Shown: one piece after another, positions 1 to 7,842 of the stretch
How the letters are laid out: every line of letters starts with the position of its first letter
How positions within the stretch are numbered: the first letter of the stretch is position 1
Origin: a virus
DNA: 44,112 nt
Direction: 5' to 3' (one strand)
Virus record (IMG/VR): IMGVR_UViG_3300033143_001696
Span: 1-44,112 of that record
Program-made: the position numbers and the translations under genes
The notes under the pieces: generated by a model
Seen by the model: only the letters and a program-made list of their open reading frames with translations
The model's database searches: none
Told to the model about the DNA's origin: nothing

Positions 1-114
1 CCCCCTCGAGCTCAAGTCAATCGACCCCTACGGCGCGAAAGTCTATCCAGACCAGTTCGCCGAGGAGCCCCCGTTGCATATGCTGATTCAGCTCATGATC
101 CAGATGGCGTGTAC
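1..114. repeat. Terminal direct repeat (contig-end overlap), left copy
   Basis: The first 114 bases are identical to 43,999-44,112. The repeat lies inside an open reading frame that continues in frame across the join, because the unique length of 43,998 is a multiple of three. The simplest reading is that the assembled molecule is circular or circularly permuted and the contig was cut inside the exonuclease gene. A genuine short terminal redundancy cannot be excluded from sequence alone. Confidence 0.95.
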
Positions 115-574
115 AGGGGCGTCATGGGGATCGCTCGCCGGTCTGTTCCCCGGGTATAACCTGCAGTGGGTTGACCGCGAACGTGACGACAAGTTTCTGA
201 GCGCAGCTCTGCCGAAGCTGGAGGAATTTTGGTCTCGAGTACAGCGCAAGGATCCGCCGCCTCCCGATCATCTGCCCGGCACGTTGGATGTGGTGAAGCG
301 ACTGTATAGCCAGGAGGACGGCACAACGATCGCCCTGGACGCCGAAGATCTGCAACTGGTAGACGCGTGGGAGATGACAAAGGAGAGGGCGAGAATGGCC
401 GGCAAGGACGTCAAAGAGATGGAGACCGTGCTCCGCGCCAAGCTCCAAGATGCGACCTTCGGAGTGCTGACGGATGGGACACTTTTGAGCCTGAAAACAA
501 CTAAGAGGTCTGGATATACCGTCAAGCCGACGAGCTTCAGGACGCTGCGAAGGGCGCGAGTGAAGGGGAAGTAA
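2..574 (+). CDS. YqaJ-type exonuclease, C-terminal part
   Basis: This is the 3' portion of the exonuclease that begins at about 43,631 and crosses the contig join. The assembled protein is about 313 residues, normal for a YqaJ/lambda-exonuclease-like viral recombinase. The part seen here opens with the catalytic LELKS segment (the E-x-K of the PD-(D/E)xK nuclease fold) at positions 5-19 and continues through a helical, Lys/Glu-rich C-terminus ending in basic residues. The family degrades one strand of duplex ends to give single strands for an annealing protein. RecT is encoded four genes downstream, the usual partner. An internal ATG at 74 is not the real start. Confidence 0.88.
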   Translation, partial: PLELKSIDPYGAKVYPDQFAEEPPLHMLIQLMIQMACTGASWGSLAGLFPGYNLQWVDRERDDKFLSAALPKLEEFWSRVQRKDPPPPDHLPGTLDVVKRLYSQEDGTTIALDAEDLQLVDAWEMTKERARMAGKDVKEMETVLRAKLQDATFGVLTDGTLLSLKTTKRSGYTVKPTSFRTLRRARVKGK

Positions 575-1063
575 TTGAGATACAGAATCTTGGACGTCTG
601 TTGCGGTCCCCGAATGTTTTGGTTCGACCCTGACCGCACAGATGTTCTCTTTTTAGATAAAAGAGTTGAGACTATCCCCATTGACCAAGGCACCCCCGGG
701 ACCGTGGGCCGGAAAGACGTATCTATATCACCCAATATTAAAGCTGATTTTGCAGCGCTGCCTTTTCGCTCGAGCTCCTTTCAGCATGTGGTTTTCGATC
801 CGCCACATATCCGCAGAGATGCCGCCAAAGGGATCTTTACTCGAAAGTATGGCTTCCTTTCGGAGAACTTTTTAGATGTGCTCGAGCTCGGATTCCGCGA
901 ATGCTTTCGTGTCTTGGCGCCGGGGGGAACTCTTATCTTTAAATGGTCGGATGCAGACTATCCACTCGCCGACGTGCTGAAGCTGACAGACCAAAAACCG
1001 CTCTATGGTCACAGGTCTGGGAAGGCGATGGGGACTCACTGGGTGGCATTTGTAAAGGAGTAA
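575..1063 (+). CDS. Class I SAM-dependent methyltransferase
   Basis: A 162-residue protein with a TTG start directly after the exonuclease stop. The N-terminus LDVCCGPRMFWF resembles a SAM-binding motif I. Residues 73-78 read VFDPPH, a (D/N)PP-type catalytic motif, and VLAPGGTLIFKW near residue 115 is the usual post-motif strand. The protein is short, with no obvious target-recognition domain. Similar small proteins occur in phage early regions, where they may modify phage DNA or act in evasion of restriction. The substrate is not determined, and an RNA or protein target is possible. Confidence 0.7.
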   Translation: MRYRILDVCCGPRMFWFDPDRTDVLFLDKRVETIPIDQGTPGTVGRKDVSISPNIKADFAALPFRSSSFQHVVFDPPHIRRDAAKGIFTRKYGFLSENFLDVLELGFRECFRVLAPGGTLIFKWSDADYPLADVLKLTDQKPLYGHRSGKAMGTHWVAFVKE

Positions 1064-1198
1064 ATAACTTTCCTTTTCTCACGATCTATAGTATAAGAAA
1101 AATGACAGTCCGAATCATCAAATTTGTGTCCCGAGCCCGCCCCGTTTTCTTGGACTGTCAGCGGTGGCGGGTAAGGGACGTTTTACAGGGAGGAAATC
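1064..1198. promoter_or_regulatory. Intergenic region with a 9-bp inverted repeat
   Basis: A 135-bp gap inside the early operon. TGACAGTCC (1103-1111) and its exact reverse complement GGACTGTCA (1152-1160) are separated by 40 bases. Just upstream, TTTTCT and AGAAAA flank an AT-rich segment containing TATAGTATAAG (1087-1097) that could serve as a -10 region, but no convincing -35 box was found. The 3' end holds the AGGGAGG ribosome-binding site of the next gene. The region could be an operator, an internal promoter or a leader structure. Confidence 0.4.
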
Positions 1199-1411
1199 AT
1201 GCTAGACAAACTGATAGAATTTCAGGACACCGAGGGAGCGCCGTGCTTCTTTGATCCGGCGGAAGTGTGCGGGGTGTATGGCGCACATCATCGCAGGGAT
1301 GATGATTCGGAAACGTACATAATGATCCGGGGCGGCGCCACCGGTCACTCGGCGCACTGCGTCATCGGAACACCGGAAGAAACACTCGCACGATTGAAGG
1401 GGGAATCATGA
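1199..1411 (+). CDS. Hypothetical protein, 70 aa
   Basis: A small acidic protein preceded by a strong AGGGAGG ribosome-binding site. Its stop overlaps the RecT start (ATGA type), so the two are probably translationally coupled. Residues 38-52 alternate in a beta-strand-like way (SETYIMIRGG). No family was recognised, although its position suggests an accessory role beside recombination genes. Confidence 0.75.
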   Translation: MLDKLIEFQDTEGAPCFFDPAEVCGVYGAHHRRDDDSETYIMIRGGATGHSAHCVIGTPEETLARLKGES

Positions 1412-2277
1412 ACGGCAAGAAAGACGAAGCAATTCAGAGGAGCCCCGAGTCAGAGGCGTTCAACCTGGCACAGCGCGAGGCGGCAGCATGGGCGGCGTCT
1501 TCGCTGATCCCGAAAGCCTATCAGGGCAATGTCCCGAACGTCTTGATCGCCATGGAGATGGCAAAGCGGATCGGGGCCAGCGTCATGGCTGTGATGCAAA
1601 ACCTGTACATCGTCCACGGCAACCCGGCGTTCGGTGCATCATTCCTGATCGCCACGGTCAACGGGTCCGGTCGGTTCACGCCGATACGATACCGGATGGA
1701 AGGCGAGGTGGGAAAGGATTCGTGGGGTTGTCGCGCATACGCCGAAGACAAAGAAACTGGCGAGGAATGCCTCGGGCCGCTGGTTTCGGTGAAGATGGCA
1801 AAGGCCGAGGGTTGGTGGAGCAAGAAAGACAGGCAGGGGAACGAGTGCTCCAAGTGGCAGACCATGCCCGAGCTGATGCTGCACTATCGCGCCGCCGCCT
1901 TCTGGACGCGGGTCTACTGTCCCGAGCTTTCCATGGGGATTCATACCACCGAAGAGATGGAGGACATTGCGCCGATTCAGGCATCACCCGCCGAAGTGGT
2001 GAGCCCGATAGAGGCACTCACAGACAAGCTGGAAAAGGAAGCGGAGAGCAAAGAGCCCGAACCGACGCCGGAACCTGACAAGCCTAACCCTCGGGAATCC
2101 GAGCGCGGCCTGCAGGATGAGATTCAGCGGCTCGCAAAAGTAGTCTACGGCGAAGACTGGCTGGACGGCCTGCAGGCTTGCTGCGATGCCAACAGCGTGA
2201 ACATGGAGAAGATGGGCGAAGAGGGCGAGATCAAGATCGTCGGCATTCTCTCGGGCCAGTTGGAAGGGGTGAAGTGA
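1408..2277 (+). CDS. recT: RecT-family single-strand annealing protein
   Basis: A 289-residue protein. Residues 17-95 carry the RecT signature layout: FNLAQREAAAWAASSLIP, then GNVPNVLIAMEMAKRIG, then VMAVMQNLYIVHGNPAF and SFLIATVN. The C-terminal third is acidic and Pro/Glu-rich, probably a flexible linker ahead of a short helical tail. RecT proteins coat single-stranded DNA and anneal complementary strands. Here it would work on ends resected by the YqaJ exonuclease just upstream. It overlaps its neighbours on both sides (ATGA and TGATG), so it lies in a coupled operon. Confidence 0.87.
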   Translation: MNGKKDEAIQRSPESEAFNLAQREAAAWAASSLIPKAYQGNVPNVLIAMEMAKRIGASVMAVMQNLYIVHGNPAFGASFLIATVNGSGRFTPIRYRMEGEVGKDSWGCRAYAEDKETGEECLGPLVSVKMAKAEGWWSKKDRQGNECSKWQTMPELMLHYRAAAFWTRVYCPELSMGIHTTEEMEDIAPIQASPAEVVSPIEALTDKLEKEAESKEPEPTPEPDKPNPRESERGLQDEIQRLAKVVYGEDWLDGLQACCDANSVNMEKMGEEGEIKIVGILSGQLEGVK

Positions 2278-2954
2278 TGGGATGTGACATTCATTTGTAT
2301 GCCGAAAAACGGGTTGATGGTAAATGGGTAACGGCGGATGAGTGGGAGCCAGACGAATATGATGACGAAGGATTCACCCTGTGCGTTCCGTATGAAAAGC
2401 GAATTTATGACAGCAGGAATTATTACCTATTTTCTATTCTTGCCGACGTTCGCAATGGATGCGGCTTTGCAGGCAGTGACACCGGAGATCAATTTATCCC
2501 GATAGCAACACCCCGTGGACTTCCTGAAGATGTAACCCCGAAAGTCAAAAAAGAAAGCGGCGGATGGGGCGGCGATGGTCACAGCTATTCATTTTTCACG
2601 GTCGCAGAGCTTCTGGGATATGACTGGACACAGACGGCCACGCTCCGGGGGTGGGTTACTGCAAAAGAATATGAAGAGTGGCAACGCATGATCCGGTGGG
2701 TTCCAGGTCCGAAAAGCTATTGTGCTGGCGTGGGCGGGAGATCTGTAAAGCACGTCACAGAAACAGAAATGAAAGCACTTATCCAGGGCGGCGTCGAACA
2801 GTCCACTCAAAACCTAAGAAGCACTTATTGCAAAATCTCCTGGCAGGATTCTTATCACGGCGTGTGCAAGGTGTTCTGGTGGGATGCTATCCCGAAGTTG
2901 CTTGCTCTTGGTGCTCCCGAAGATGTGCGGATTGTGTTTTGGTTCGATAACTAA
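2277..2954 (+). CDS. Hypothetical phage protein starting MGCDIHLY, 225 aa
   Basis: The start chosen is the ATG overlapping the RecT stop (TGATG), preceded by GGAAGGGGTG. A longer in-frame start exists at 2178 but lies deep inside recT. The N-terminus MGCDIHLYAEKRVDGKW followed by an acidic WEPDEYDDEG segment is a pattern I recall from many phage and bacterial proteins of unknown function. The protein is rich in aromatic residues, with no membrane segment or nucleotide-binding motif. Its role is unknown. Confidence 0.8.
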   Translation: MGCDIHLYAEKRVDGKWVTADEWEPDEYDDEGFTLCVPYEKRIYDSRNYYLFSILADVRNGCGFAGSDTGDQFIPIATPRGLPEDVTPKVKKESGGWGGDGHSYSFFTVAELLGYDWTQTATLRGWVTAKEYEEWQRMIRWVPGPKSYCAGVGGRSVKHVTETEMKALIQGGVEQSTQNLRSTYCKISWQDSYHGVCKVFWWDAIPKLLALGAPEDVRIVFWFDN

Positions 2955-2964
2955 GGAGGGAAAA

Positions 2965-4446
2965 ATGAAAACCGAAAAACTCAGAGTAACATCCATTCAG
3001 ATCAGGGACGTGCTCGGCGCTCGGGATTTCTCAATGGAAGTCGGGCGGGTCACAACGTTGAGTGGCAAAAATGGCTCGGGGAAAACTACGGCGATTGAGG
3101 CAATCAAGTCTGCCATCGGCGGCGGCAACCTTGCGAACCTGGCCTACATTCCTCAACCCGGCGATCCTGCCGACGAAGAGATCAATCCCGAGGTCGTGCT
3201 AGTCCTCGAAGGTGATAGCGAGAAATACCTTGTCGAGAAGAACGCCAAGGGGACAAAGGTCCGCAAACAGGTTGGCGACTCCGCAGGGTTTGAGGATATA
3301 AAGCCCCCCGGTCGCTTCCTGGATGGCCTGTTCGACAAGAAGCTCTCAAATCCCATTGAATTCCTGAACGCTGACAAAAACGATCGTGTCCTGCTACTCC
3401 TGGGAGCCCTTGACGTGACGTTGGACCGGGACGCCTTGTGGGAGGCTATGGGTATCGAGAAGCGCGACGTGGGAGCCGTTCCCGAGGGTCTACACCCGTT
3501 GCAAGAGCTCGCCCTGATACGCGAGGCGGTGTTCAGAGAGCGCACGGGGGTCAATCGGGATGCCACGCAGAAAGTTGCGACAGCGGAACAGACCAGGCGA
3601 GCGACGCCGGCCGTATTGCCCGATGGACACGAGAAGGAGATCGAGGCGCTGGACACGGGGATCGCAAACCGCAGCGTGGAAATCGTCCAGGGAATTGAGC
3701 AGGCGAGGAGTCATTGCGAGGGCTTGGCGGCTACAGTTGCTACAGCCGCAGACGCCGACACGAATGCACAGCGGGATCACCACAATGCAGATGCCGCGAA
3801 GCGATGGGCGGACTTTGAGGCAGAGATAGCAAAGCGCAGGGCAGACCTCACGGCTGAAATTGACGCCGAGGCGCTGGAAGTCGAGAAGACCATCAATGGC
3901 AAGAATGAGATTGTGAACAAAGAGATCCGCAACCTGGAAACTGACCGCGACGAAAGGCTCGAAAAACTCCGAGACGATGAGAAGACCATCGAGGCCGACA
4001 AGATCCGCCTCGCTGAACTCCGCGAACAAGCCAAGGCCGCAATCAAGGCCCGTACACTCCATGACCAGGCGGAAGCATTCGACGCCGAGGCAGAGAAGTT
4101 GCAGGCCATGAGCAAGCGCCTCACGGGGGCAATAGACGCCGTGGATGAGTACCGCCGCAAGCTCGCTGACAACCTGCCGATTCCGGGCCTGGAAGTAGAC
4201 GACAAGGCCATCAAGGTCAACGGCGTCCCGTTTGACCAGCTCAACAACGCGCAACGAATCGACATCGCCGTTGAGATTTCCTGTATTCGCTCCAAGGATC
4301 AGCGGTTGCCCATCATGTGGATCGATGGAGCCGAAGCCCTGGATAGCGAGAGTTTCGCGGCGCTGAAAACATCCCTTAAAAAGGCGGGCGTTCAGCCGAT
4401 CATCGGACGGGTGGACAGCTCCGATTTATCTGTGACGGTGGAATGA
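2965..4446 (+). CDS. SMC/Rad50-like coiled-coil ATPase
   Basis: A 493-residue protein with a strong AAGGAGGG ribosome-binding site 5 bases before the ATG at 2965. Walker A GKNGSGKT lies at residues 34-41. A long charged Ala/Glu/Lys coiled-coil centre spans roughly 210-400, and a Walker B-like segment LPIMWIDGAEALD lies near 448-460. This head-coil-head plan is that of SbcC/Rad50/RecN relatives, but much shorter. It follows exonuclease and RecT genes, so a role in recombination or DNA-end processing is likely. There is no partner SbcD-type nuclease; YqaJ may fill that role (inference). Confidence 0.83.
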   Translation: MKTEKLRVTSIQIRDVLGARDFSMEVGRVTTLSGKNGSGKTTAIEAIKSAIGGGNLANLAYIPQPGDPADEEINPEVVLVLEGDSEKYLVEKNAKGTKVRKQVGDSAGFEDIKPPGRFLDGLFDKKLSNPIEFLNADKNDRVLLLLGALDVTLDRDALWEAMGIEKRDVGAVPEGLHPLQELALIREAVFRERTGVNRDATQKVATAEQTRRATPAVLPDGHEKEIEALDTGIANRSVEIVQGIEQARSHCEGLAATVATAADADTNAQRDHHNADAAKRWADFEAEIAKRRADLTAEIDAEALEVEKTINGKNEIVNKEIRNLETDRDERLEKLRDDEKTIEADKIRLAELREQAKAAIKARTLHDQAEAFDAEAEKLQAMSKRLTGAIDAVDEYRRKLADNLPIPGLEVDDKAIKVNGVPFDQLNNAQRIDIAVEISCIRSKDQRLPIMWIDGAEALDSESFAALKTSLKKAGVQPIIGRVDSSDLSVTVE

Positions 4447-4586
4447 TGTTCTGGAAAATAGCTGCACTGCTCATGACCGTCGTGATGATAGTGGCCTATG
4501 CGTTAGGGATGGATGGTGGAATGATTTGTTTCCACACGTATATCGCTGCGTTTTGGGTCATGATGTATATCGGCGAAAAGCGATGA
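4443..4586 (+). CDS. Small membrane protein, two transmembrane segments
   Basis: A 46-47-residue ORF starting at the tandem ATG ATG that overlaps the ATPase stop, and overlapping the next gene by an ATGA junction. Residues 3-21 (IAALLMTVVMIVAYAL) and 27-42 (ICFHTYIAAFWVMMYI) are hydrophobic, with a GEKR basic end. The tight overlaps on both sides support it as real. Function is unknown; small two-helix proteins in early phage operons may affect the host membrane or superinfection. Confidence 0.6.
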   Translation: MMFWKIAALLMTVVMIVAYALGMDGGMICFHTYIAAFWVMMYIGEKR

Positions 4587-5185
4587 GCCAACAATCGCAG
4601 ATTGAAACCGAAGCCGCAGCCGGTAAACTTCTCCGGTCAATGGTGCAGTTCGGTCATAGTCGCTGCACGAGGATAACTCCGGCGGTCAAATGGCTTCTGG
4701 ATCATCAGTACGCGTACCTTGCGAACGGGCGGCTCTACATTACCGAGCCGAACCCGAAGGCGAAAACTCAGGTGACTACAGGCAGAGACTATTATGAGGG
4801 GCTCTGCGCCAATCCATCAGTAACAAGAAGCCCGCGAGCATGGACAGAGGAGGCGCGATCAGGGGTGACAGTGAAGCGAGGTAGGCTCGGCATGGTATCG
4901 GCTCGTTCTGGAATCAACCGTGCGGCTATCCCCGGCGGCGGGGCCCCGCATACTACCCGGACGCCAGAGGACATCATCAACGACAATGAGCAGATGATCG
5001 CAGCGAGAAAGAAGCTCTGCACAGGGCTAGAAATTACCGAGGATGAACTGCGCGCATTGATAGACGAGGACAGGATCCATCAGTGCAAAAATGGATGTAA
5101 GTCAATGGAGATCTTTGACCGGCGCGGGGATGGTGGGCTTCAACATCTTTGTCGGAAATGTAGAAAGAAACGGAGGGGAAAATGA
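4583..5185 (+). CDS. Hypothetical protein with C-terminal zinc-finger-like region
   Basis: A 200-residue protein whose start overlaps the preceding stop (ATGA). The C-terminal 35 residues hold a Cys pattern (CKNGC ... CRKC) ending in the basic stretch KKRRGK, typical of a small zinc-binding nucleic-acid contact module. The middle is Gly/Pro/Ser/Thr-rich and probably disordered. The N-terminal part (TRITPAVKWLLDHQYAYL) could be a small helical domain. No family was recognised. Confidence 0.75.
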   Translation: MSQQSQIETEAAAGKLLRSMVQFGHSRCTRITPAVKWLLDHQYAYLANGRLYITEPNPKAKTQVTTGRDYYEGLCANPSVTRSPRAWTEEARSGVTVKRGRLGMVSARSGINRAAIPGGGAPHTTRTPEDIINDNEQMIAARKKLCTGLEITEDELRALIDEDRIHQCKNGCKSMEIFDRRGDGGLQHLCRKCRKKRRGK

Positions 5186-5508
5186 GCAAAATCAATTTCA
5201 AGCTGATAGACGGCGAGCCTGTGTGTTTATCCGAATATTGCCCACGGTTCGAGACATGCCCGTTTGTATTGCAGGGATCAATCACCTGCCTTCCCGGTGT
5301 GCGTCAACAGCGGGACGAAGCACAGGGGCGCGAGAGTGAACTGAAAAACTTCGCCTACGGTGTGCAACACCATCGCAGGGACTGTTGGGATTATGATGAT
5401 GATATGGGTTATGAGCGGCGCGATTTCATCGACGAGGAAGAATGGGATCGGCTGTCGGAACAGGCCGAGCGGCTTCTTGCCCGACACGAGGAAGTGAGTC
5501 AGCCATGA
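5182..5508 (+). CDS. Hypothetical Cys-rich protein, 108 aa
   Basis: Preceded by CGGAGGGG and overlapping the previous stop. The N-terminal half has four cysteines in a short span (EYCPRFETCPF ... ITCLPG), suggestive of a small zinc or disulfide knot. The C-terminal half is acidic and helical. It sits in the coupled early operon with no further clue to function. Confidence 0.72.
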   Translation: MSKINFKLIDGEPVCLSEYCPRFETCPFVLQGSITCLPGVRQQRDEAQGRESELKNFAYGVQHHRRDCWDYDDDMGYERRDFIDEEEWDRLSEQAERLLARHEEVSQP

Positions 5509-5693
5509 GCACAGCACCAACGTTCACAACCGTCATCCGGGGTATTCTCAGAGACCGGGGTATTGACGCGGACCCGGTAGAGGTCGAAGACGCCATGAAA
5601 AAGCGACACAAGCACGGACTTGGCGGAATGCGAGCGGCAAGGTTTATGCATGAATGCGTCTCCGTGGCACTGGAGATTGAGAGGGAAAAATGA
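5505..5693 (+). CDS. Hypothetical protein, 62 aa
   Basis: The start at 5505 overlaps the preceding stop by ATGA; the longer frame from 5442 is inside the previous gene. The protein is helical and basic in the middle (EDAMKKRHKHGLGGMRAARF). No recognised family. Confidence 0.65.
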   Translation: MSTAPTFTTVIRGILRDRGIDADPVEVEDAMKKRHKHGLGGMRAARFMHECVSVALEIEREK

Positions 5694-6427
5694 AATATGA
5701 ATGCAGGGAATGTGGAAAGTCGTGCACTGTTCTTGATGTAGCGTTCGCGCCTGACCGGTGCATGTACAGCGGTGTTACACGTTTCAATTGGCGCGAAGTC
5801 AAAGAGGAGCCCGCCAAGAAATACGAGTCAAGCGATCCCGCGCCGGTATGGCCGAGTGATGCACAGAAGCGCGCGGCAGCTCCGTTTATAGAAATAGGAG
5901 ACCACGAGAAAACGGGCCACGGGGCTGCGATGCGGGATACACCAGACATCCGAGAGCATCGACGCTTATGGGTTGGGGACACGGAGTATGAAGTTGATCC
6001 CATTACGGGGTCGATAATTTGCCCCGGCTGCAAGGAGAAGGACACGGAGATCGAGGGATTGAAGGAAAGTTCCTGCGACTGGTTCAATACAGTCAAGCAG
6101 CTACGCGCCGACCTCAACGCCAAGATTCAGGAAGCATCCGCTGGTTTCATGGTGTCCCGTGATTCCGTGGTAAAGGATCTGGAGGCTGAGATCGAGCGGC
6201 TGCAGCGGGACGTTGACAACGCCGTTGGGGACTGCAAGAGATACTGCAGGGCGCTGAATGATAAGGACTATGAGATTGGCGAGCGGGACACGCTGCTTGA
6301 CGACATGAAGACCGAACTCGCAGAAGTGCGCGCCGCCAATGCGCGGCTTGTCAGTCGCAACCCCGAACGCGAGAAGGACATGCAGCAAGTCGCTTCGTTG
6401 ATCACAAAATGGCGAGTATTCAAATAG
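5690..6427 (+). CDS. Coiled-coil protein with Cys pairs, 245 aa
   Basis: The N-terminus KYECRECGKSC is a zinc-ribbon-like knuckle. A second CPGC lies near residue 112. From about residue 118 to 225 the sequence is heptad-like and charged (KDLEAEIERLQRDVDNA), predicting a long coiled coil. The ribosome-binding site AGAGGG lies before the ATG, which overlaps the previous stop. It is probably a DNA-associated scaffold or accessory protein; function unknown. Confidence 0.72.
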   Translation: MKYECRECGKSCTVLDVAFAPDRCMYSGVTRFNWREVKEEPAKKYESSDPAPVWPSDAQKRAAAPFIEIGDHEKTGHGAAMRDTPDIREHRRLWVGDTEYEVDPITGSIICPGCKEKDTEIEGLKESSCDWFNTVKQLRADLNAKIQEASAGFMVSRDSVVKDLEAEIERLQRDVDNAVGDCKRYCRALNDKDYEIGERDTLLDDMKTELAEVRAANARLVSRNPEREKDMQQVASLITKWRVFK

Positions 6428-6440
6428 AAAGGAGCCTGAA

Positions 6441-6917
6441 ATGGGCGGTAGAAGAGCAACAGGAGTGAACAACAGCGGGAAAAGAAGCGGCAAGAGGGAC
6501 GGCGGCGGCAGCGATGCAACCGAACTCATGAAAAATATTTCTATTGCCGCAGAGCACGCCAGAGCGTCAGTAATGACCGCACCCATCACAGAAATCACGG
6601 CGCTGGAGGTGATGCTCGAAAAGGACGGGGCGGAAACTTCCGCGACTGCCGCCATTCTGCAAGCCCTTGCCGCGATCAAATCCGACACGATGAGCAAGGC
6701 ATGGCTCGCATATTTCGAGGTCTATCAGAAGTACGGCATGGTTCCGACTGCGAAGATAGTAGAGATCGGCGAGCCCGAGGACAAAAAGAGCGACGCGGAA
6801 GAATACGCCGAGGATACTGCAGGCAAGGCGGCGGACGAAGAAGAGGAGAGACAAGCGTCGGATGACCTGGCAAAACAGCGGAAAAAGATGGTTGAAGAAG
6901 GGAAGAAAAAGCACTGA
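6441..6917 (+). CDS. Hypothetical helical protein, 158 aa
   Basis: Preceded by AAAGGAG. The N-terminus is Gly/Arg/Lys-rich, the centre is Ala/Glu helical, and the C-terminus is a highly charged Glu/Lys tail. It overlaps the following methyltransferase by one base. A small terminase subunit was considered because of the charged helical layout, but no helix-turn-helix was convincing. Confidence 0.7.
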   Translation: MGGRRATGVNNSGKRSGKRDGGGSDATELMKNISIAAEHARASVMTAPITEITALEVMLEKDGAETSATAAILQALAAIKSDTMSKAWLAYFEVYQKYGMVPTAKIVEIGEPEDKKSDAEEYAEDTAGKAADEEEERQASDDLAKQRKKMVEEGKKKH

Positions 6918-7558
6918 TGGAGCCCTACTACACCGAGCCGGGGATCGAGATCTACCATGGGGATTGCCGGGAGGTCTTGCCGGGGCTTGGGAAGGTGGAC
7001 CTTGTGTTGACTGACCCGCCGTATGGGATGGGCATGACGGGGCAGACGGGGGGAGCAGGAAAGGGGAAGGGTGCAACGCGAACAAGAGACTATGGCGATG
7101 TGGCATGGGATGGCGAGCCGGTCAATTGGGGGCTATTATGGGAGCTTTTGACGCTCGGCAAGTATGCCTGTTGTTGGGGTGGTAATTATTACCCGGTTCC
7201 CCCGTCACCCTCTTGGCTCGTTTGGGATAAAATGAATACAGGAAACTTTGCCGATTGTGAACTTGCATGGACGAATTACGGATCGGCTGTCAGAATAATT
7301 CACCATCTGTGGAATGGTATGGCGCGAAAAAACCTAGAGCCGAGATTTCACCCGACACAGAAACCCCTCGACGTGATGAAGTGGGCGATTACAAAATGCC
7401 CCGGTGAACCGCAAGCCATCCTCGACCCGTTCATGGGTTCCGGCACCACCCTGCGCGCTGTAAAGGACTTGGGCCGCAAGGCCATCGGGATCGAGATCGA
7501 GGAGAAGTACTGTGAGATCGCCGTGAAGAGATTGAGACAAGAGGTCTTAGATCTGTAG
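6917..7558 (+). CDS. Site-specific DNA methyltransferase (N6-adenine or N4-cytosine type)
   Basis: A 213-residue protein. DPPY lies at residues 33-36 (motif IV) and DPFMGSGTT near 170-178 (motif I), so the order is catalytic motif first, SAM-binding motif last, the beta-class layout. HPTQKP around 150 is the usual motif X neighbour, and GIEIEEKYCEIAVKRL is motif II. The target-recognition part between is short. Such phage methyltransferases often protect phage DNA from host restriction. No restriction endonuclease is adjacent, so it is an orphan. It closes the early operon. Confidence 0.88.
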   Translation: MEPYYTEPGIEIYHGDCREVLPGLGKVDLVLTDPPYGMGMTGQTGGAGKGKGATRTRDYGDVAWDGEPVNWGLLWELLTLGKYACCWGGNYYPVPPSPSWLVWDKMNTGNFADCELAWTNYGSAVRIIHHLWNGMARKNLEPRFHPTQKPLDVMKWAITKCPGEPQAILDPFMGSGTTLRAVKDLGRKAIGIEIEEKYCEIAVKRLRQEVLDL

Positions 7559-7842
7559 AAATGTACCGGGTTATAGATACCCCTTGCATGGGTAGTATTT
7601 GACCTACTTATAGGTGATAGTTGACACCGTGATGCATAATATGTAACGATTTGGGTTGGACTCCTTTGCCTGGTTTTGATCTGACCCTTTGCCCGATCGT
7701 CGGATTCACCCCCCTGTTTCGGCGGTCGGGCTCTTTCAAATCGTAAAATTCCCCCTCTCATAGCGTCCACTAGAAAGCGACGCAGTGAGCCTATCCGTGG
7801 CAAGGAACATACAATTTATTCACCGAGGAAGCAGGTCAAAAG
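7559..7842. promoter_or_regulatory. Gap between early and virion operons
   Basis: A 284-bp gap with no supported gene. It contains a small palindrome ACCTA-CTTA-TAGGT at 7602-7615, a GC-rich hairpin at 7691-7731, and a GAGGAAG ribosome-binding site near 7825. TTGACA at 7621-7626 is followed by CATAAT/TAATAT at about 7635-7642, but the spacing is too short for a normal sigma-70 promoter. The late promoter may nevertheless lie here, because the next gene opens the virion operon. Confidence 0.4.
7691..7736 (+). terminator. Possible terminator hairpin after early operon
   Basis: GCCCGATCGTCG (7691-7702) can pair with CGGCGGTCGGGC (7720-7731) over 12 positions including two G-U pairs, leaving a 17-base loop. 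TCTTT follows. The T-tract is short, so intrinsic termination is uncertain, but the place, after the last early gene and before the virion genes, fits a terminator. Confidence 0.45.

Noticed and set aside
1084-1100. Internal promoter at TATAGTATAAG
   Set aside because: A -10-like sequence is present but no acceptable -35 box is found at 15-19 bases upstream.
6441-6917. Small terminase subunit
   Set aside because: No DNA-binding motif, and it is separated from the large subunit by a methyltransferase and a 284-bp gap.
7621-7642. TTGACA followed by TAATAT as a late promoter
   Set aside because: The spacing is only about 10 bases, too short for a sigma-70 promoter.
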